Under the pieces are notes generated by a model. That model was not told where the DNA came from. It ran no database searches and saw nothing but the letters and a program-made list of their open reading frames with translations. Positions 18,346 to 26,782 of a DNA stretch of 64,000 bases are shown one piece after another. The stretch spans positions 248,001 through 312,000 of IMG/VR virus record IMGVR_UViG_3300032334_001259; one strand, given 5' to 3'. This DNA is from a virus. Made by a program: the position numbers and the translations under genes. Position 1 is the first letter of the stretch. Every line of letters begins with the position of its first letter.

Positions 18346-18699
18346 TTAGAAACTAACGCTAGTACCACATCCACAGCCACCACTGGCATTAGGATTTTCT
18401 ACAACAAGTGAACTACTTATAAAATCAGTTTTATAATCAATAGTGCTACCAATTACATAAACATGAGCAGTGCAATCTACGATAAACTTTTGTTCATCAC
18501 CCAAATCAATGATGTCATCACGGTCTGGTGTGCCTTTTTCATCATATTCATTTGCATCAACTGGAAGCCAAAAATATTCAAATCCAGCACAACCACCACC
18601 TTGCAAACCAAATACAAGATGAGTTTTTTTCATCTTTTGTAGGGTATTTTTTATATGACTTTTTGCATCTTCTGTTAAATTTACAATATGGTCAGTCAT
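18346..18699 (-). CDS. A-type iron-sulfur carrier (IscA/ErpA/HesB)
   Basis: 117 residues, the usual length for the family. The three ligand cysteines are present: Cys37 in GGGCAGFEY and Cys109/Cys111 in the C-terminal GGCGCG. A-type carriers deliver Fe-S clusters to target enzymes. Three radical SAM proteins are encoded in this window, so a supply role for these is plausible (inference). It lies directly behind the IF-1 gene with no gap. Confidence 0.9.
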   Translation of the reverse strand: MTDHIVNLTEDAKSHIKNTLQKMKKTHLVFGLQGGGCAGFEYFWLPVDANEYDEKGTPDRDDIIDLGDEQKFIVDCTAHVYVIGSTIDYKTDFISSSLVVENPNASGGCGCGTSVSF

Positions 18700-18700
18700 G

Positions 18701-18916
18701 TCATTTAAACCTATAAGTTATACGTCCACGAGTTAAATCATAAGGACTTAATTCAACACTTACTCGATCTTCTTCGGTAATTTTAATTTTGTTTTTACGC
18801 ATATTTCCACTTGTATATGCAAGTATTAAGTGTCCATTTACATCTACTCTAAAATTACCATTAGGTAGCACGTCAACAACCACTCCTTCTAAACTTACTA
18901 ACTCTTCTTTTGCCAT
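18701..18916 (-). CDS. infA: Translation initiation factor IF-1
   Basis: 71 residues with the OB-fold pattern of bacterial IF-1: [20 protein letters not shown], then [14 protein letters not shown], then [18 protein letters not shown]. Length and motif order match bacterial IF-1 (about 72 aa). IF-1 binds the 30S A site and modulates IF-2 and IF-3. A phage copy could bias initiation towards the many leaderless messages predicted here, but that is inference. It has no obvious promoter of its own. Confidence 0.92.
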   Translation of the reverse strand: MAKEELVSLEGVVVDVLPNGNFRVDVNGHLILAYTSGNMRKNKIKITEEDRVSVELSPYDLTRGRITYRFK

Positions 18917-18919
18917 AGA

Positions 18920-19432
18920 TTACTTATATTTTACACTCATGCTGTCGCCTGTGTCAGAGTCAAACATTGTAAACGCATCCAAATCAGTAGGTGATGCTGG
19001 CATTACTGTTCCAGTGGTTACAGTTGTAGTATTTTTATACAAATCATTTGTTAATTCTGCCAACTGTTCATCAGTCAGTTTTGCTACGGCACTATATCCA
19101 CTCATTCTATCATCAGCGGTGGTAGTTGTATAAACTCCCCAATTGCCATAGTTTCTACCTTGCTCATATGTCTTTGGTGACCAGTATGCGCCTCTGTCTC
19201 GGTTCATGTTGTAAAAACTAATATCATTTTTAAGTTGTTCCATTTCACGGCGCATATCTTGCAATCCACGCCACATTTGTTCAAGTGGACCAACAGGATT
19301 AATATTCATGCTATCTTCTGCTACTTTGGTCAATACAATAGCTTGCTTGAAAGCATCAATAACAGTTGGATCACGACTTAATAAAACTGCATCTAAGTCT
19401 CGCAATCGTTCTATTAAATCAGTTATTGCCAT
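18920..19432 (-). CDS. Hypothetical protein, 170 aa
   Basis: The N-terminal 80 residues are helical and charged (LIERLRDLDAVLLSRDP; MWRGLQDMRREMEQLK); the C-terminal half is Thr/Asp-rich with Tyr. It overlaps the end of the methyltransferase-like gene by 14 nt and precedes infA. I do not recognise it. Confidence 0.6.
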   Translation of the reverse strand: MAITDLIERLRDLDAVLLSRDPTVIDAFKQAIVLTKVAEDSMNINPVGPLEQMWRGLQDMRREMEQLKNDISFYNMNRDRGAYWSPKTYEQGRNYGNWGVYTTTTADDRMSGYSAVAKLTDEQLAELTNDLYKNTTTVTTGTVMPASPTDLDAFTMFDSDTGDSMSVKYK

Positions 19433-19985
19433 TGTCTAGTAAATCCTTTCTACGATAAAGCATTGTTAAACCAGGTGCCCAATAAAGATTTTCAGCAATA
19501 TGCCATGGGTCATTGGTTTGCAAGAAATTGTTAATACCAAAAACCATACCAATAGGTTGCCCACCATTAATTTGAATTGGTGCAGGTTGATGAGCAAAAG
19601 TATAAGTATCTTGAATTACAATATAACGTTCTACAAATTGTGCAAACTTTTGGCAAACGGTATTAACAAAATTTCCTTCTTGGAAACTGTTGATAAACAT
19701 CATATCAGTATCTTCAATAGTTTCATCTTCCAAAATCATTTTGTTATGGAAAACTAATTTAATATTATAATTATTTGCGATTTCTTGATATTCACTAATA
19801 TCAATTTGGTTATGGTCATAAATTACAATCGTTTCTGGTTTTGCGCTTAATACACAAAGTGTTCCTAATCCTTGTCCAAAACCAACAATTGTAATATGTT
19901 TTACACGACGACACCATTCCATAAATGGTATCATCTGGCTATTTGTATTAATGTTTTCTGCGATGTTTTCATAAATGTCTTGCAT
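19419..19985 (-). CDS. Class I SAM-methyltransferase-like protein
   Basis: 188 residues from the ATG at 19985. A Rossmann-type glycine motif, VGFGQGLGTL, is followed by an acidic strand end (IVIYDHNQID), the usual order for SAM binding. The C-terminal part ends in MLYRRKDLL, typical of a final beta strand. The target is unknown. The longer reading to 20051 overlaps the upstream gene and lacks a ribosome site. Confidence 0.6.
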   Translation of the reverse strand: MQDIYENIAENINTNSQMIPFMEWCRRVKHITIVGFGQGLGTLCVLSAKPETIVIYDHNQIDISEYQEIANNYNIKLVFHNKMILEDETIEDTDMMFINSFQEGNFVNTVCQKFAQFVERYIVIQDTYTFAHQPAPIQINGGQPIGMVFGINNFLQTNDPWHIAENLYWAPGLTMLYRRKDLLDNGNN

Positions 19986-19993
19986 AATATTAG

Positions 19994-20272
19994 TTATACA
20001 CCTTTTTCTTGTTGAATGCAAATTTGTAATAGTGATTGATAATGTTCCCATGCTTCACGAACAGCAGGATACTTTTCACGAACCAATGCTTCATAATAAG
20101 AATTTTCAATAATTTCATTTACTGTATTTTTTGGAGTCCAAATTTCTTCACGTGTATTTTGTGGACCAACATTTACACGAAAAAGATAATCTTTTTCTAA
20201 ACCAGCATTACCAAATTCACGCCGTGTTACAGTTTTACCACCATCTGGACTTTCATAAATCCAAGTAGTCAT
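19994..20272 (-). CDS. Hypothetical protein, 92 aa
   Basis: A small protein with GGKTVTRREFG near the start and two C-terminal helices rich in Glu/Tyr. It overlaps the upstream gene by 20 nt. No family recognised; part of an operon of small genes. Confidence 0.6.
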   Translation of the reverse strand: MTTWIYESPDGGKTVTRREFGNAGLEKDYLFRVNVGPQNTREEIWTPKNTVNEIIENSYYEALVREKYPAVREAWEHYQSLLQICIQQEKGV

Positions 20273-20480
20273 TACTATATCCTAATGTTTTTGGGGCATG
20301 GTCAATATATGTTTTGCCATAAAAATAAGCATCTTCGTCAGTAATTACAACTTGCAAATCGCTATGGTGAATATCATAATCTGTAAAATTACCACCTTCA
20401 TCATAAACACGAAATACCCATAGGTTTCCTATGGGTAAAATGCATCCTTTAACACCATTTGCACTAATTGGTTTGCTCAT
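20253..20480 (-). CDS. Hypothetical protein, 75 aa
   Basis: A small, Tyr- and Asp-rich beta protein. The coding DNA contains a perfect hairpin (CCCATAGG, 3-nt loop, CCTATGGG at about 20418-20436) that could pause transcription. Four-base overlap with the upstream gene. Function unknown. Confidence 0.6.
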   Translation of the reverse strand: MSKPISANGVKGCILPIGNLWVFRVYDEGGNFTDYDIHHSDLQVVITDEDAYFYGKTYIDHAPKTLGYSNDYLDL

Positions 20481-20872
20481 CCTCGCCTACTCTTACTTCC
20501 TACTGTTGTCATATCTGTTTCAGGCGATGCATACTGATAACCACCCTTATTAAAAAGTGGCATACAGCGTGATGCTTTTAACATAATTTCTTTTTGCACT
20601 TCTGGACGTTCCTTGTGCAAATTGGTCATGATACCTTTCGCAAAACCGTTACCAACGCTATTACCAAGTTTACCGCTATCACGATCCAAAGAATAATCTG
20701 GTAAATCATTTTTATATTCTCCAACTTGACGCTTTTTAGCGGCAATTTGTGAAGGATGCAACCCACGTTTCATAAGCCATTGGTCATGGGCTGTCATTTT
20801 TTTGACAGTTGTAGACTTACATTTGGCTGTGCGGTTGCTTGTAAAATATGCTGGCAGTAGGTGCATGGTCAT
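20477..20872 (-). CDS. Hypothetical basic protein, 131 aa
   Basis: The start at 20872 (AGGGG ribosome site, MTMHLLPAYF) is chosen because an ATG further up at 20938 lies upstream of the -10 box of the operon promoter and would not be in the RNA. The protein is Lys/Arg-rich, with a helix MTAHDQWLMKRGLHPSQI and a Gly-rich middle. First gene of the operon down to infA. No family recognised. Confidence 0.6.
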   Translation of the reverse strand: MTMHLLPAYFTSNRTAKCKSTTVKKMTAHDQWLMKRGLHPSQIAAKKRQVGEYKNDLPDYSLDRDSGKLGNSVGNGFAKGIMTNLHKERPEVQKEIMLKASRCMPLFNKGGYQYASPETDMTTVGSKSRRG

Positions 20873-20903
20873 AGGAATACCCCTGATTTCACAACTGCCT
20901 AGC

Positions 20904-20932
20904 AGTATATCATAGTTTTGCACCCTTGTCAA
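20904..20932 (-). promoter_or_regulatory. Host-like promoter
   Basis: TTGACA (20932-20927), a 17-nt spacer, TATACT (20909-20904). It would start RNA near 20897 with a short leader carrying the AGGGG site of the gene at 20872, and drive the small-gene operon. Confidence 0.75.
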
Positions 20933-20939
20933 GTCCATT

Positions 20940-21257
20940 TTATGTCAGAGTTGTGCCATATTTTTCATTAATTTTAGCAATTTCTTCTTGTCGTTCATAA
21001 TTTCGTCGCAATTCATCAACGAGCCGCTGTTCGTTATAACGTTCACTTTCTACTTTATCTTTTGCCATCAAATAAACACAACCAGTAAGACCAACAAAAG
21101 ATAATAAAAATCCAAACGGAACCGCACTATCAAACAAATAATATGAAAGTATCATAAGTCCAAGTAGTGAACCAAATGCTCCACTTATAATTAAAATTCC
21201 ATATACCATGTAAAGTGAAAACTTCTTAAGAAGTCTTGTGTCGATTGTGTTCTGCAT
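20940..21257 (-). CDS. Two-helix membrane protein, 105 aa
   Basis: A short basic N-terminus, two hydrophobic helices (about 15-40 and 46-65), then a charged C-terminal helix rich in Glu/Arg that should face the cytoplasm. It overlaps the YdcH-like gene by 32 nt. Could be a holin-like or superinfection-exclusion protein; nothing decides this. Confidence 0.6.
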   Translation of the reverse strand: MQNTIDTRLLKKFSLYMVYGILIISGAFGSLLGLMILSYYLFDSAVPFGFLLSFVGLTGCVYLMAKDKVESERYNEQRLVDELRRNYERQEEIAKINEKYGTTLT

Positions 21258-21426
21258 CTTCTGCCTCTAACTGTATAATACCATCACGAATGTTCAACCG
21301 CTGTTTTTTAAGGTCAGCGATCATTTTTTCTTCCTGTGCATCAGGAAATTTATGCTTGCGTTCCAGTTCATCAATCTGGTCATCAAGCATTGTGTGCATC
21401 ATTTTAAGGTGATCAATTCTTCTCAT
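21226..21426 (-). CDS. YdcH/DUF465-like small protein
   Basis: 66 residues forming a helical hairpin with the DUF465 pattern: LDDQIDELERKHKFPD, then LKKQRLNIRDGI. DUF465 proteins are very common in Alphaproteobacteria, function unknown. The ATG is six bases after a TAATAT -10 box, so a leaderless message is predicted. Confidence 0.65.
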   Translation of the reverse strand: MRRIDHLKMMHTMLDDQIDELERKHKFPDAQEEKMIADLKKQRLNIRDGIIQLEAEDAEHNRHKTS

Positions 21427-21460
21427 ACACTTATATTATCACAAAATTGTAAGTTGTCAA
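21427..21460 (-). promoter_or_regulatory. Host-like promoter abutting YdcH-like start
   Basis: TTGACA (21460-21455), a 16-nt spacer, TAATAT (21438-21433), then AAGTGT and the ATG at 21426. Confidence 0.78.
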
Positions 21461-21508
21461 GATTTATTTTTTTGTAGACATATGGATTTATATATATTAT
21501 AAGATAAT

Positions 21509-22672
21509 ATGTTTTTCTCAATTTCTAAAAACAAAAAAGACAATTTTCCAAACCATTACGACTTTGATGATTACATCGTAAACACTGATGCTGGTTGGAA
21601 ACAGGTGACAGTTAATGGATCACAATTGCTGTATAAAGGTTATACGGATCTTAATAGTATTGAAGAAAATTTAGAACAAATTATTAAAGAAGAATCACCT
21701 ACATTTCTTGGTAATTTCTGTGTTATAGTAAAATTTAAAGAAACAAATAAAATTATTACAGATTTATACAGAGGGTTTCCAATAAGTTTCAATGAAAATG
21801 AAATTACAAATTTAGAAAATATTGGTCAACCTGTTTGGTCTAATAATTTACTTTCTTTTGATAATGAATTTAAGGTTGAAATTACAACTATAGATACTAC
21901 TGGAGAAATTGAAACTGACCTACTAAATGAAGAAGAAGCGTTAACTAAAGTTGATGATATATTATCGTTGAAAACACAAAATTTTTTAAAAAGTAATACA
22001 TTACCTATAAAAGTTTTTTTAAGTGGTGGTATAGATTCACTTCTTGTTTTCAGCTACATTCAAAAATACACCAATGACTATGAATTAATATTAAGCCAGC
22101 ACATTGATTTTGATTATTTTTGGCTTAAAAATTCATACACTTTACAAAAATATTGGGGGTATAAACAAATTCACCACTGGAATGAAGATTGTATATTAAC
22201 AAGTGGTGCGCCAGGTGATGAGTTTATGCTACGCAGTCCATCAACTGCAAATATGTTTTGTAGATTTTATAATCAGTCTATTCCTAAACTTCTTTCAAGT
22301 GGAAATCATAAGGATAGTTTACATTATGATTATTTTTCTCTTGATAAACATATGAAAGTTTTTTCACAACAAGAAAATGAAAATCACAAAATAGAAAATT
22401 TTACTGAACTGACAAAATTTTTATGCAATATAAATTTAAATGATTTCCAACATTGGCATTTGGGAAAAACATTAAATTGGACACCATTAAGAGATTTGAA
22501 TATTTTTAAGATAATGATTAGATTGCAGTTTGAAATAGCAGAAAAACAAATTATGGACAGTCATTTTAGTAAAAAATTAATAGAAAGAAATAATCCAGAT
22601 TTGTTAAAGTTATTGAGTGATGACAAAAATAGTGGCAATTACTTAAGCAATCTTGTTCACTTAATTAATTGA
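21509..22672 (+). CDS. Asparagine-synthase-like ATP pyrophosphatase
   Basis: 387 residues. The PP-loop SGGIDS lies at about 171-176, and SGAPGDEF at about 231-238 resembles the synthetase-domain GxxxDE element of asparagine synthases. The N-terminal part looks like a degenerate glutaminase-type domain: there is no Cys directly after the initiator Met, so glutamine hydrolysis is unlikely. It may amidate or adenylate a small molecule or peptide. It is convergent with a radical SAM gene (16-nt overlap of 3' ends). Very low GC even for this window. Confidence 0.7.
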   Translation: MFFSISKNKKDNFPNHYDFDDYIVNTDAGWKQVTVNGSQLLYKGYTDLNSIEENLEQIIKEESPTFLGNFCVIVKFKETNKIITDLYRGFPISFNENEITNLENIGQPVWSNNLLSFDNEFKVEITTIDTTGEIETDLLNEEEALTKVDDILSLKTQNFLKSNTLPIKVFLSGGIDSLLVFSYIQKYTNDYELILSQHIDFDYFWLKNSYTLQKYWGYKQIHHWNEDCILTSGAPGDEFMLRSPSTANMFCRFYNQSIPKLLSSGNHKDSLHYDYFSLDKHMKVFSQQENENHKIENFTELTKFLCNINLNDFQHWHLGKTLNWTPLRDLNIFKIMIRLQFEIAEKQIMDSHFSKKLIERNNPDLLKLLSDDKNSGNYLSNLVHLIN

Positions 22673-23775
22673 TATAAAAATTCGCTATAATCTTCTGCTT
22701 TAATACCTTTAACTTTATCCATCTTGTGGACAAAATCAATAAATTTTTTATGATTAACTTCATCATAATTGTTATTGGATAATATTTCTTTGTAATTCTT
22801 GATAGCATTGATTGCATTTATCTGCTGCATAGCTTCAATATTACTTGATAATAAAATTTTTATAGTTTCTTCTAAAGATTCAATTATTTTCTCTCTTAAC
22901 TCAATAGGTATAATTTCTAGTTTAAGGTGAGGTTCTTGAACAACTCCAAATGTAACTTGATGCCAATCATCTGATACAAATGCGATTAATTCTTTGATGT
23001 AAGAAATATTATATGCACTTACTGTAATATTAACACATGCTTCTACGTGTGAATATTTTTTGCATCTTAAATAATTTTCTTTAACTTTATCCCAGTTACT
23101 ACCAAATCTAATGTATTCGGAACTTTTTCCAACACTATCAATGCTAAAAACTAATTTAATTTTACCATTATAATTTTCAATAAAATCATAATCAATGAAA
23201 GTGCCATTGGTGAAAATAATAATATTTGCTTTTAAATTATTTTTTGCAAATGATAAAAACTTTAAACAATTCTTATCATAGAATGGTTCTCCACCCAATA
23301 CAACAACATCTTTAATTCTATGTTTTATTGAAGATAGTATTTCAAAATCAGTATGACTTGATGATATCTTTTTGTTTGGTATTATATCTGCAGAAACGTA
23401 ATATTGATAAACACGACTACTTGCTTCTGGCCAACAAGTTTGACACGCAAGATTACAAGTATTACCAGGTCTTATTTCTAATGTTATATCGTCGTCTGCA
23501 TAATTTCCGTATGAACTCGCTCCATTTAAACGAGTGCTATCACCACGTCCTTGGTCTTCTAATTTCTGACATTTGTAACATTCTTTTGGCCAGATATTAT
23601 TAGCGAGTTGTTCTCGTAAATGTTTTACATCATCTTTATCATGCCAGATTGATAAGTCATTGTTAGCTATCTGATTATTTTCTATCCAATTATTATCTGG
23701 CACAAATGAACAACAGGGGACTATAGTTTTATCATATTTTAAACTAAATCCGTGTGATAAAAATTTACATTCCAT
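22657..23775 (-). CDS. Radical SAM protein with extra cysteines (twitch-type)
   Basis: 372 residues. The radical SAM motif CxxxCxxC is at Cys107, Cys111 and Cys114, followed by a GGEP element (VVLGGEPF) that binds SAM. Cys21/22 and Cys66/69 (ECYKC) could bind an auxiliary cluster. Such phage proteins are usually called twitch-domain radical SAM enzymes; their substrates are unknown. A TAAATA late box sits seven bases before the ATG with no ribosome site. Confidence 0.82.
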   Translation of the reverse strand: MECKFLSHGFSLKYDKTIVPCCSFVPDNNWIENNQIANNDLSIWHDKDDVKHLREQLANNIWPKECYKCQKLEDQGRGDSTRLNGASSYGNYADDDITLEIRPGNTCNLACQTCWPEASSRVYQYYVSADIIPNKKISSSHTDFEILSSIKHRIKDVVVLGGEPFYDKNCLKFLSFAKNNLKANIIIFTNGTFIDYDFIENYNGKIKLVFSIDSVGKSSEYIRFGSNWDKVKENYLRCKKYSHVEACVNITVSAYNISYIKELIAFVSDDWHQVTFGVVQEPHLKLEIIPIELREKIIESLEETIKILLSSNIEAMQQINAINAIKNYKEILSNNNYDEVNHKKFIDFVHKMDKVKGIKAEDYSEFLYQLIK

Positions 23776-23788
23776 GAAAATGTATTTA
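23776..23788 (-). promoter_or_regulatory. Late promoter abutting radical SAM start
   Basis: TAAATA (23788-23783), then CATTTTC, then the ATG at 23775. Predicts a leaderless or near-leaderless late mRNA. Confidence 0.55.
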
Positions 23789-23819
23789 AGTTGGTAAAAA
23801 TCATTAAATAATTTTGCTT

Positions 23820-24475
23820 ATGTCTTTCTTGTCACATATTTTTAACTTTGTAATATACCCAAAAGGTGCATGTGGTCAGCATTTATCTAATTTAATAAAT
23901 TTAGATGAAACTTTTAATAGTTCAGATTATGAATTAAACAAAGAGCAATTTTGTTTATATCTGGAAAACTTTTATGAAAATTACAATTTTAATACTAATG
24001 GATTATCAAAAAAAAACACACAAAATATCATACTATAATAGGTGGTCCTGAATGGTTATTAAATTTAAAAAAATTAGATTTATCATATAAAAATAGTGTG
24101 CATAAAGGACATATACGTAATTTTGAAACAAGTTGGTATAATAAAATAATTAAAACTTTCAAAAATTGTCGATATGTCATAATACAAATTACTACTGAAA
24201 GAAGCGATGAAATTTTAAAAAATCGTAAAAATAAAATGCCTACACTTGACGAAACTGAACATGAAGTAAATATGTATAATAATTTAAACTTACCTGTATT
24301 CAATGAATTACCAAATTTTGTTCATGAAAATATTATCACCATTGAATTAGAAGAAGTATATAAACCAGATATAAAAGATATTATAGAAAAAATTAATAAA
24401 AAATTTAATCTGAATATCCCAATTGATAAAGCACAATTCTTACATAAGTTTTGGTATAATTCAAATATCAGTTAG
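23820..24475 (+). CDS. Sulfotransferase-like protein read in two frames (frameshifted)
   Basis: Frame one runs from the ATG at 23820 (VIYPKGACGQHLSNLINLD) to a stop at about 24038; the continuation, including HTIIGGPEWLLNL, is in the -1 frame and ends at 24475. The switch point is a run of nine A followed by CAC, and the zero-frame codons AAA AAC after an A form A_AAA_AAC (24011-24017), a classical -1 slippery heptamer. The fused product would be about 218 residues with a phosphate-binding-like PKGACGQHL loop. Either programmed slippage or a one-base indel (real or technical) explains it. The start has a TAAATA box nine bases upstream. Confidence 0.6.
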
Positions 24476-24913
24476 TTCTTTATGACGACTTAAACGATCT
24501 TGCAAAGCATTTGTAAGTTGTTTTAAGGGGATTTTATTTTCACGATAGCCTTGGGCTATGAAGTTTATATATTTTTTAGTTGGTAAATGTTTATCATGGT
24601 AGTTACTGAACATTTGATAAGCATAGGCTTTGTAAATCTTTCCACCATAATTTACAGGAACTATAAGGTGCTTGTAATGACTGCGATGATCTTCCAATGC
24701 ATCCAATTTAGGAACAGCATCTTTTGGGATAGCGTATAACACACCTTGAATAGTAGAGTTTTTATCAGGACGTATATCACTAAAATGTTCAAGTGACATC
24801 TTATAACCATGAACACTTGCACGACCAAGAAGTCTTGCTTCTGGAACTCGTTTGTGCATTTCACCTACATTTGTATTGTGTCCGTAACTAAAATATAATA
24901 CTTCATCAGCCAT
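24461..24913 (-). CDS. Gamma-glutamylcyclotransferase-like (GGCT/AIG2)
   Basis: About 150 residues from the ATG at 24913. YFSYGHNTN near the start is the GGCT substrate loop; GVLYAIPKDAVPKLDALEDHR contains the family glutamate (LDALE). These enzymes release 5-oxoproline from gamma-glutamyl compounds. A second GGCT-like gene lies at 37843-38322. Its end overlaps the convergent frameshifted gene. Confidence 0.8.
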   Translation of the reverse strand: MADEVLYFSYGHNTNVGEMHKRVPEARLLGRASVHGYKMSLEHFSDIRPDKNSTIQGVLYAIPKDAVPKLDALEDHRSHYKHLIVPVNYGGKIYKAYAYQMFSNYHDKHLPTKKYINFIAQGYRENKIPLKQLTNALQDRLSRHKELTDI

Positions 24914-24921
24914 AGTATTAC

Positions 24922-25497
24922 TTATTTTAAAAGTTGTGAGAATATAAAGTGACAACTTATACGATTTTCAATTAGACCAATGTCACCTATCATTTCATGC
25001 CATTGGTCATAATCGTTAACTTGTAAGTAACCTGTATTCATTTCATAGGGAAAGAAATATTTTGGTTTAGTTTTTTCACGGTAATAATAAAATTTAGTTC
25101 CCAGATCATTATCACTTTCACTCAAATATACTTGCATACTGATGGGAATATTAAAATAACCTTTTTGTTCAACTTCTACAGGATCAAAGTCACGGTGTAT
25201 TGGACTTTTATATCCATGCATATCTCGCCATAAACTTACAATGGTTCTATCTGGATATTGGAATTGCCAATTTAATTTTTCTTGTAATTCTGCGGCAATA
25301 CCAATGCTTATTCTTTTAAGTTGCGATAACTCCTTGCAACTTTGAAGTTTTAGTAGTTTTCTTGGAAATTCTTCTTGTTTAAGTTGAACATCCCATTCGT
25401 AATCATCCCAATTTGCTGTTTTACAAAATTCTACAATTTCCTGTGGAAATACATCCGTAACACGATACAGATTGCTTGCCACAGGAATTATATTCAT
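24922..25497 (-). CDS. 2-oxoglutarate/Fe(II) oxygenase-like protein
   Basis: 191 residues from the ATG at 25497, which overlaps the upstream nuclease stop as ATGA. The facial triad is visible as His101-x-Asp103 (IHRDFD) and His167 (QWHEMIG), with Arg179 (ENRIS) in the place of the 2OG-binding Arg. Such phage oxygenases hydroxylate nucleic acids, proteins or small molecules; the substrate is unknown. Confidence 0.75.
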   Translation of the reverse strand: MNIIPVASNLYRVTDVFPQEIVEFCKTANWDDYEWDVQLKQEEFPRKLLKLQSCKELSQLKRISIGIAAELQEKLNWQFQYPDRTIVSLWRDMHGYKSPIHRDFDPVEVEQKGYFNIPISMQVYLSESDNDLGTKFYYYREKTKPKYFFPYEMNTGYLQVNDYDQWHEMIGDIGLIENRISCHFIFSQLLK

Positions 25498-26333
25498 TGG
25501 TCGTCTTCTGGTTTCCAACCCTTACAAATTGCTTTTTTATTTTCTGCAACTGCTTTAAAATCTACTGGCCAAAGTGGTGGTTTGTTCAACTTATTTGTGC
25601 CAGGTGGAACTGGAATAGAAAGACCTGTTGCAGCTTCAAGGTCTGCAATAGTAACTTGAACTTTAGTTAAATCATTGCCTTGATTTTCTGCTTGTGGAAA
25701 TAAGAAAGCCAATACTTCATTTGTCTGTGTATCAATTACAACTTTCCATAACTTATTTGGAACAGTAACCTTATTATTACCTATTGTTTTATCTTTACCA
25801 ACTGTGTAGACATCACCTGCATATATTACAAGAGTATGTTTACGACTGAATGTCCAAGCGCCTGTTGAAGTTTCAAGCAACTTCCAAATACCACGATTAA
25901 GACCAGGCAATTGTGGACTCATATTACTCATCAAAAATGATTCATATTCAACTTGTTGATCCCAAGATTGGTGTGCATCATTTGCAATATGTCCTTGGTC
26001 ATAACCACTGCCAGCATAATCACTTGGTGTGCTACGCTTATCAGCAGGTAGTGCGGCATCAGCAACAAATGCGTTGGTGCGCTTTACACAACCATTTACA
26101 TGTTCTGGTGTAATGTTCCAAGCTGCCCATAATGGAATCTTTGCTGCATTGTCGTGCATAATAAAATAACCTTGACGGCAAAGTGGTGTAGTGTCATGCT
26201 TACCACTGGCTACAATTTCACCATATGGCATAAATGCTTTACATACTTTTGGGTCTTGGTTTGGACGTTGGTCCCAAGCTAGTGCTAGAGAAGGTAGCAT
26301 AATTGCTACAAGTGCAATGATAAGTTTTTTCAT
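25494..26333 (-). CDS. Secreted DNA/RNA non-specific endonuclease (NucA/EndoG)
   Basis: 279 residues with a signal peptide (hydrophobic 4-18, cut near ALA|W). The beta-beta-alpha-Me motif is YDQGHIAND with catalytic His115 (DRGH in most homologues, DQGH here), and MSPQLPGLNRGIWKLLE supplies the metal-binding Asn. It should act in the periplasm or outside, degrading DNA and RNA for scavenging or excluding competing phage DNA. A late-type box and an AAGGAAA ribosome site precede it. Confidence 0.88.
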   Translation of the reverse strand: MKKLIIALVAIMLPSLALAWDQRPNQDPKVCKAFMPYGEIVASGKHDTTPLCRQGYFIMHDNAAKIPLWAAWNITPEHVNGCVKRTNAFVADAALPADKRSTPSDYAGSGYDQGHIANDAHQSWDQQVEYESFLMSNMSPQLPGLNRGIWKLLETSTGAWTFSRKHTLVIYAGDVYTVGKDKTIGNNKVTVPNKLWKVVIDTQTNEVLAFLFPQAENQGNDLTKVQVTIADLEAATGLSIPVPPGTNKLNKPPLWPVDFKAVAENKKAICKGWKPEDDQ

Positions 26334-26352
26334 TGATATTTCCTTTAATAAT

Positions 26353-26360
26353 ATTATTTA
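26353..26360 (-). promoter_or_regulatory. Late promoter-like TAAATAAT
   Basis: Lies between the terminator at 26364-26397 and the nuclease start at 26333, with the AAGGAAA ribosome site downstream. Confidence 0.5.
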
Positions 26361-26363
26361 CAT

Positions 26364-26397
26364 AAAAAAGCACCCATAGAAACTAATCTATGGGTGC
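26364..26397 (-). terminator. Rho-independent terminator
   Basis: A 9-bp stem GCACCCATA / TATGGGTGC with a loop of about ten bases, followed on the minus strand by TTTTTT. It ends the operon 27202 to 26576 and its AT-rich 3' region, and insulates the nuclease gene. Confidence 0.85.
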
Positions 26398-26398
26398 C

Positions 26399-26575
26399 AA
26401 TTCTCACTTTATTATTCTATTATTTTTTATATTCTACACGTTATAAGCTAGTTATTACATCTTATATTTTGTAAGTTTTTTAATTTTTAAGCTAGTTATT
26501 TTTCTAAAGTTAGTTTTCTACTGTTTCTATTTTAAGCTAGTTGTAGGGGAGTTCCGCACTCGCCTACATTTTTAT
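26399..26575 (-). repeat. Structured 3' region with AACTAGCTT repeats (possible sRNA)
   Basis: There is no gene here. On the minus strand a strong hairpin (TGTAGG..GAG / CTC..CCTACA, 26568-26542, loop TGCGGAA) follows the stop of the 68-residue gene. Then come three exact copies of AACTAGCTT (26542-26534, 26497-26489, 26453-26445) at 44-45 nt spacing and one degenerate copy (26515-26507), ending at a terminator. The regular spacing and hairpin suggest a stable 3'-UTR RNA, possibly binding a protein or an antisense target. Confidence 0.5.
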
Positions 26576-26782
26576 TTAGCACTTAATACCGATATCACTC
26601 AACATTTCTTTCGCTTCACTACATTCTTGTTCTGTCAGTTCATCACTCATTGCACTTAAAAACAACAATTCAAGTTCAGTTTCATCAAGATTTGTTGTCC
26701 AATCAACAGGTTCTTCTTTTTGTGGCCAAGTTTGTTGAAAAGTAAACTTATAATTCCAAAAGTTTTGTTTATCGTTTTCCAT
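26576..26782 (-). CDS. Small acidic hypothetical, 68 aa
   Basis: The start at 26782 overlaps the upstream stop (TAATG). The product is acidic, with a C-terminal helix rich in Glu and two Cys. No family recognised. Confidence 0.6.
   Translation of the reverse strand: MENDKQNFWNYKFTFQQTWPQKEEPVDWTTNLDETELELLFLSAMSDELTEQECSEAKEMLSDIGIKC

Noticed and set aside
20253-20480. Attenuator hairpin at about 20418-20436
   Set aside because: A perfect 8-bp stem exists, but the U-run is poor and the coding frame runs through it; not reported as a terminator.
24028-24303. Open frame opposite the frameshifted gene
   Set aside because: Antisense and low complexity; no ribosome site; the plus strand has coherent protein on both sides of the junction.
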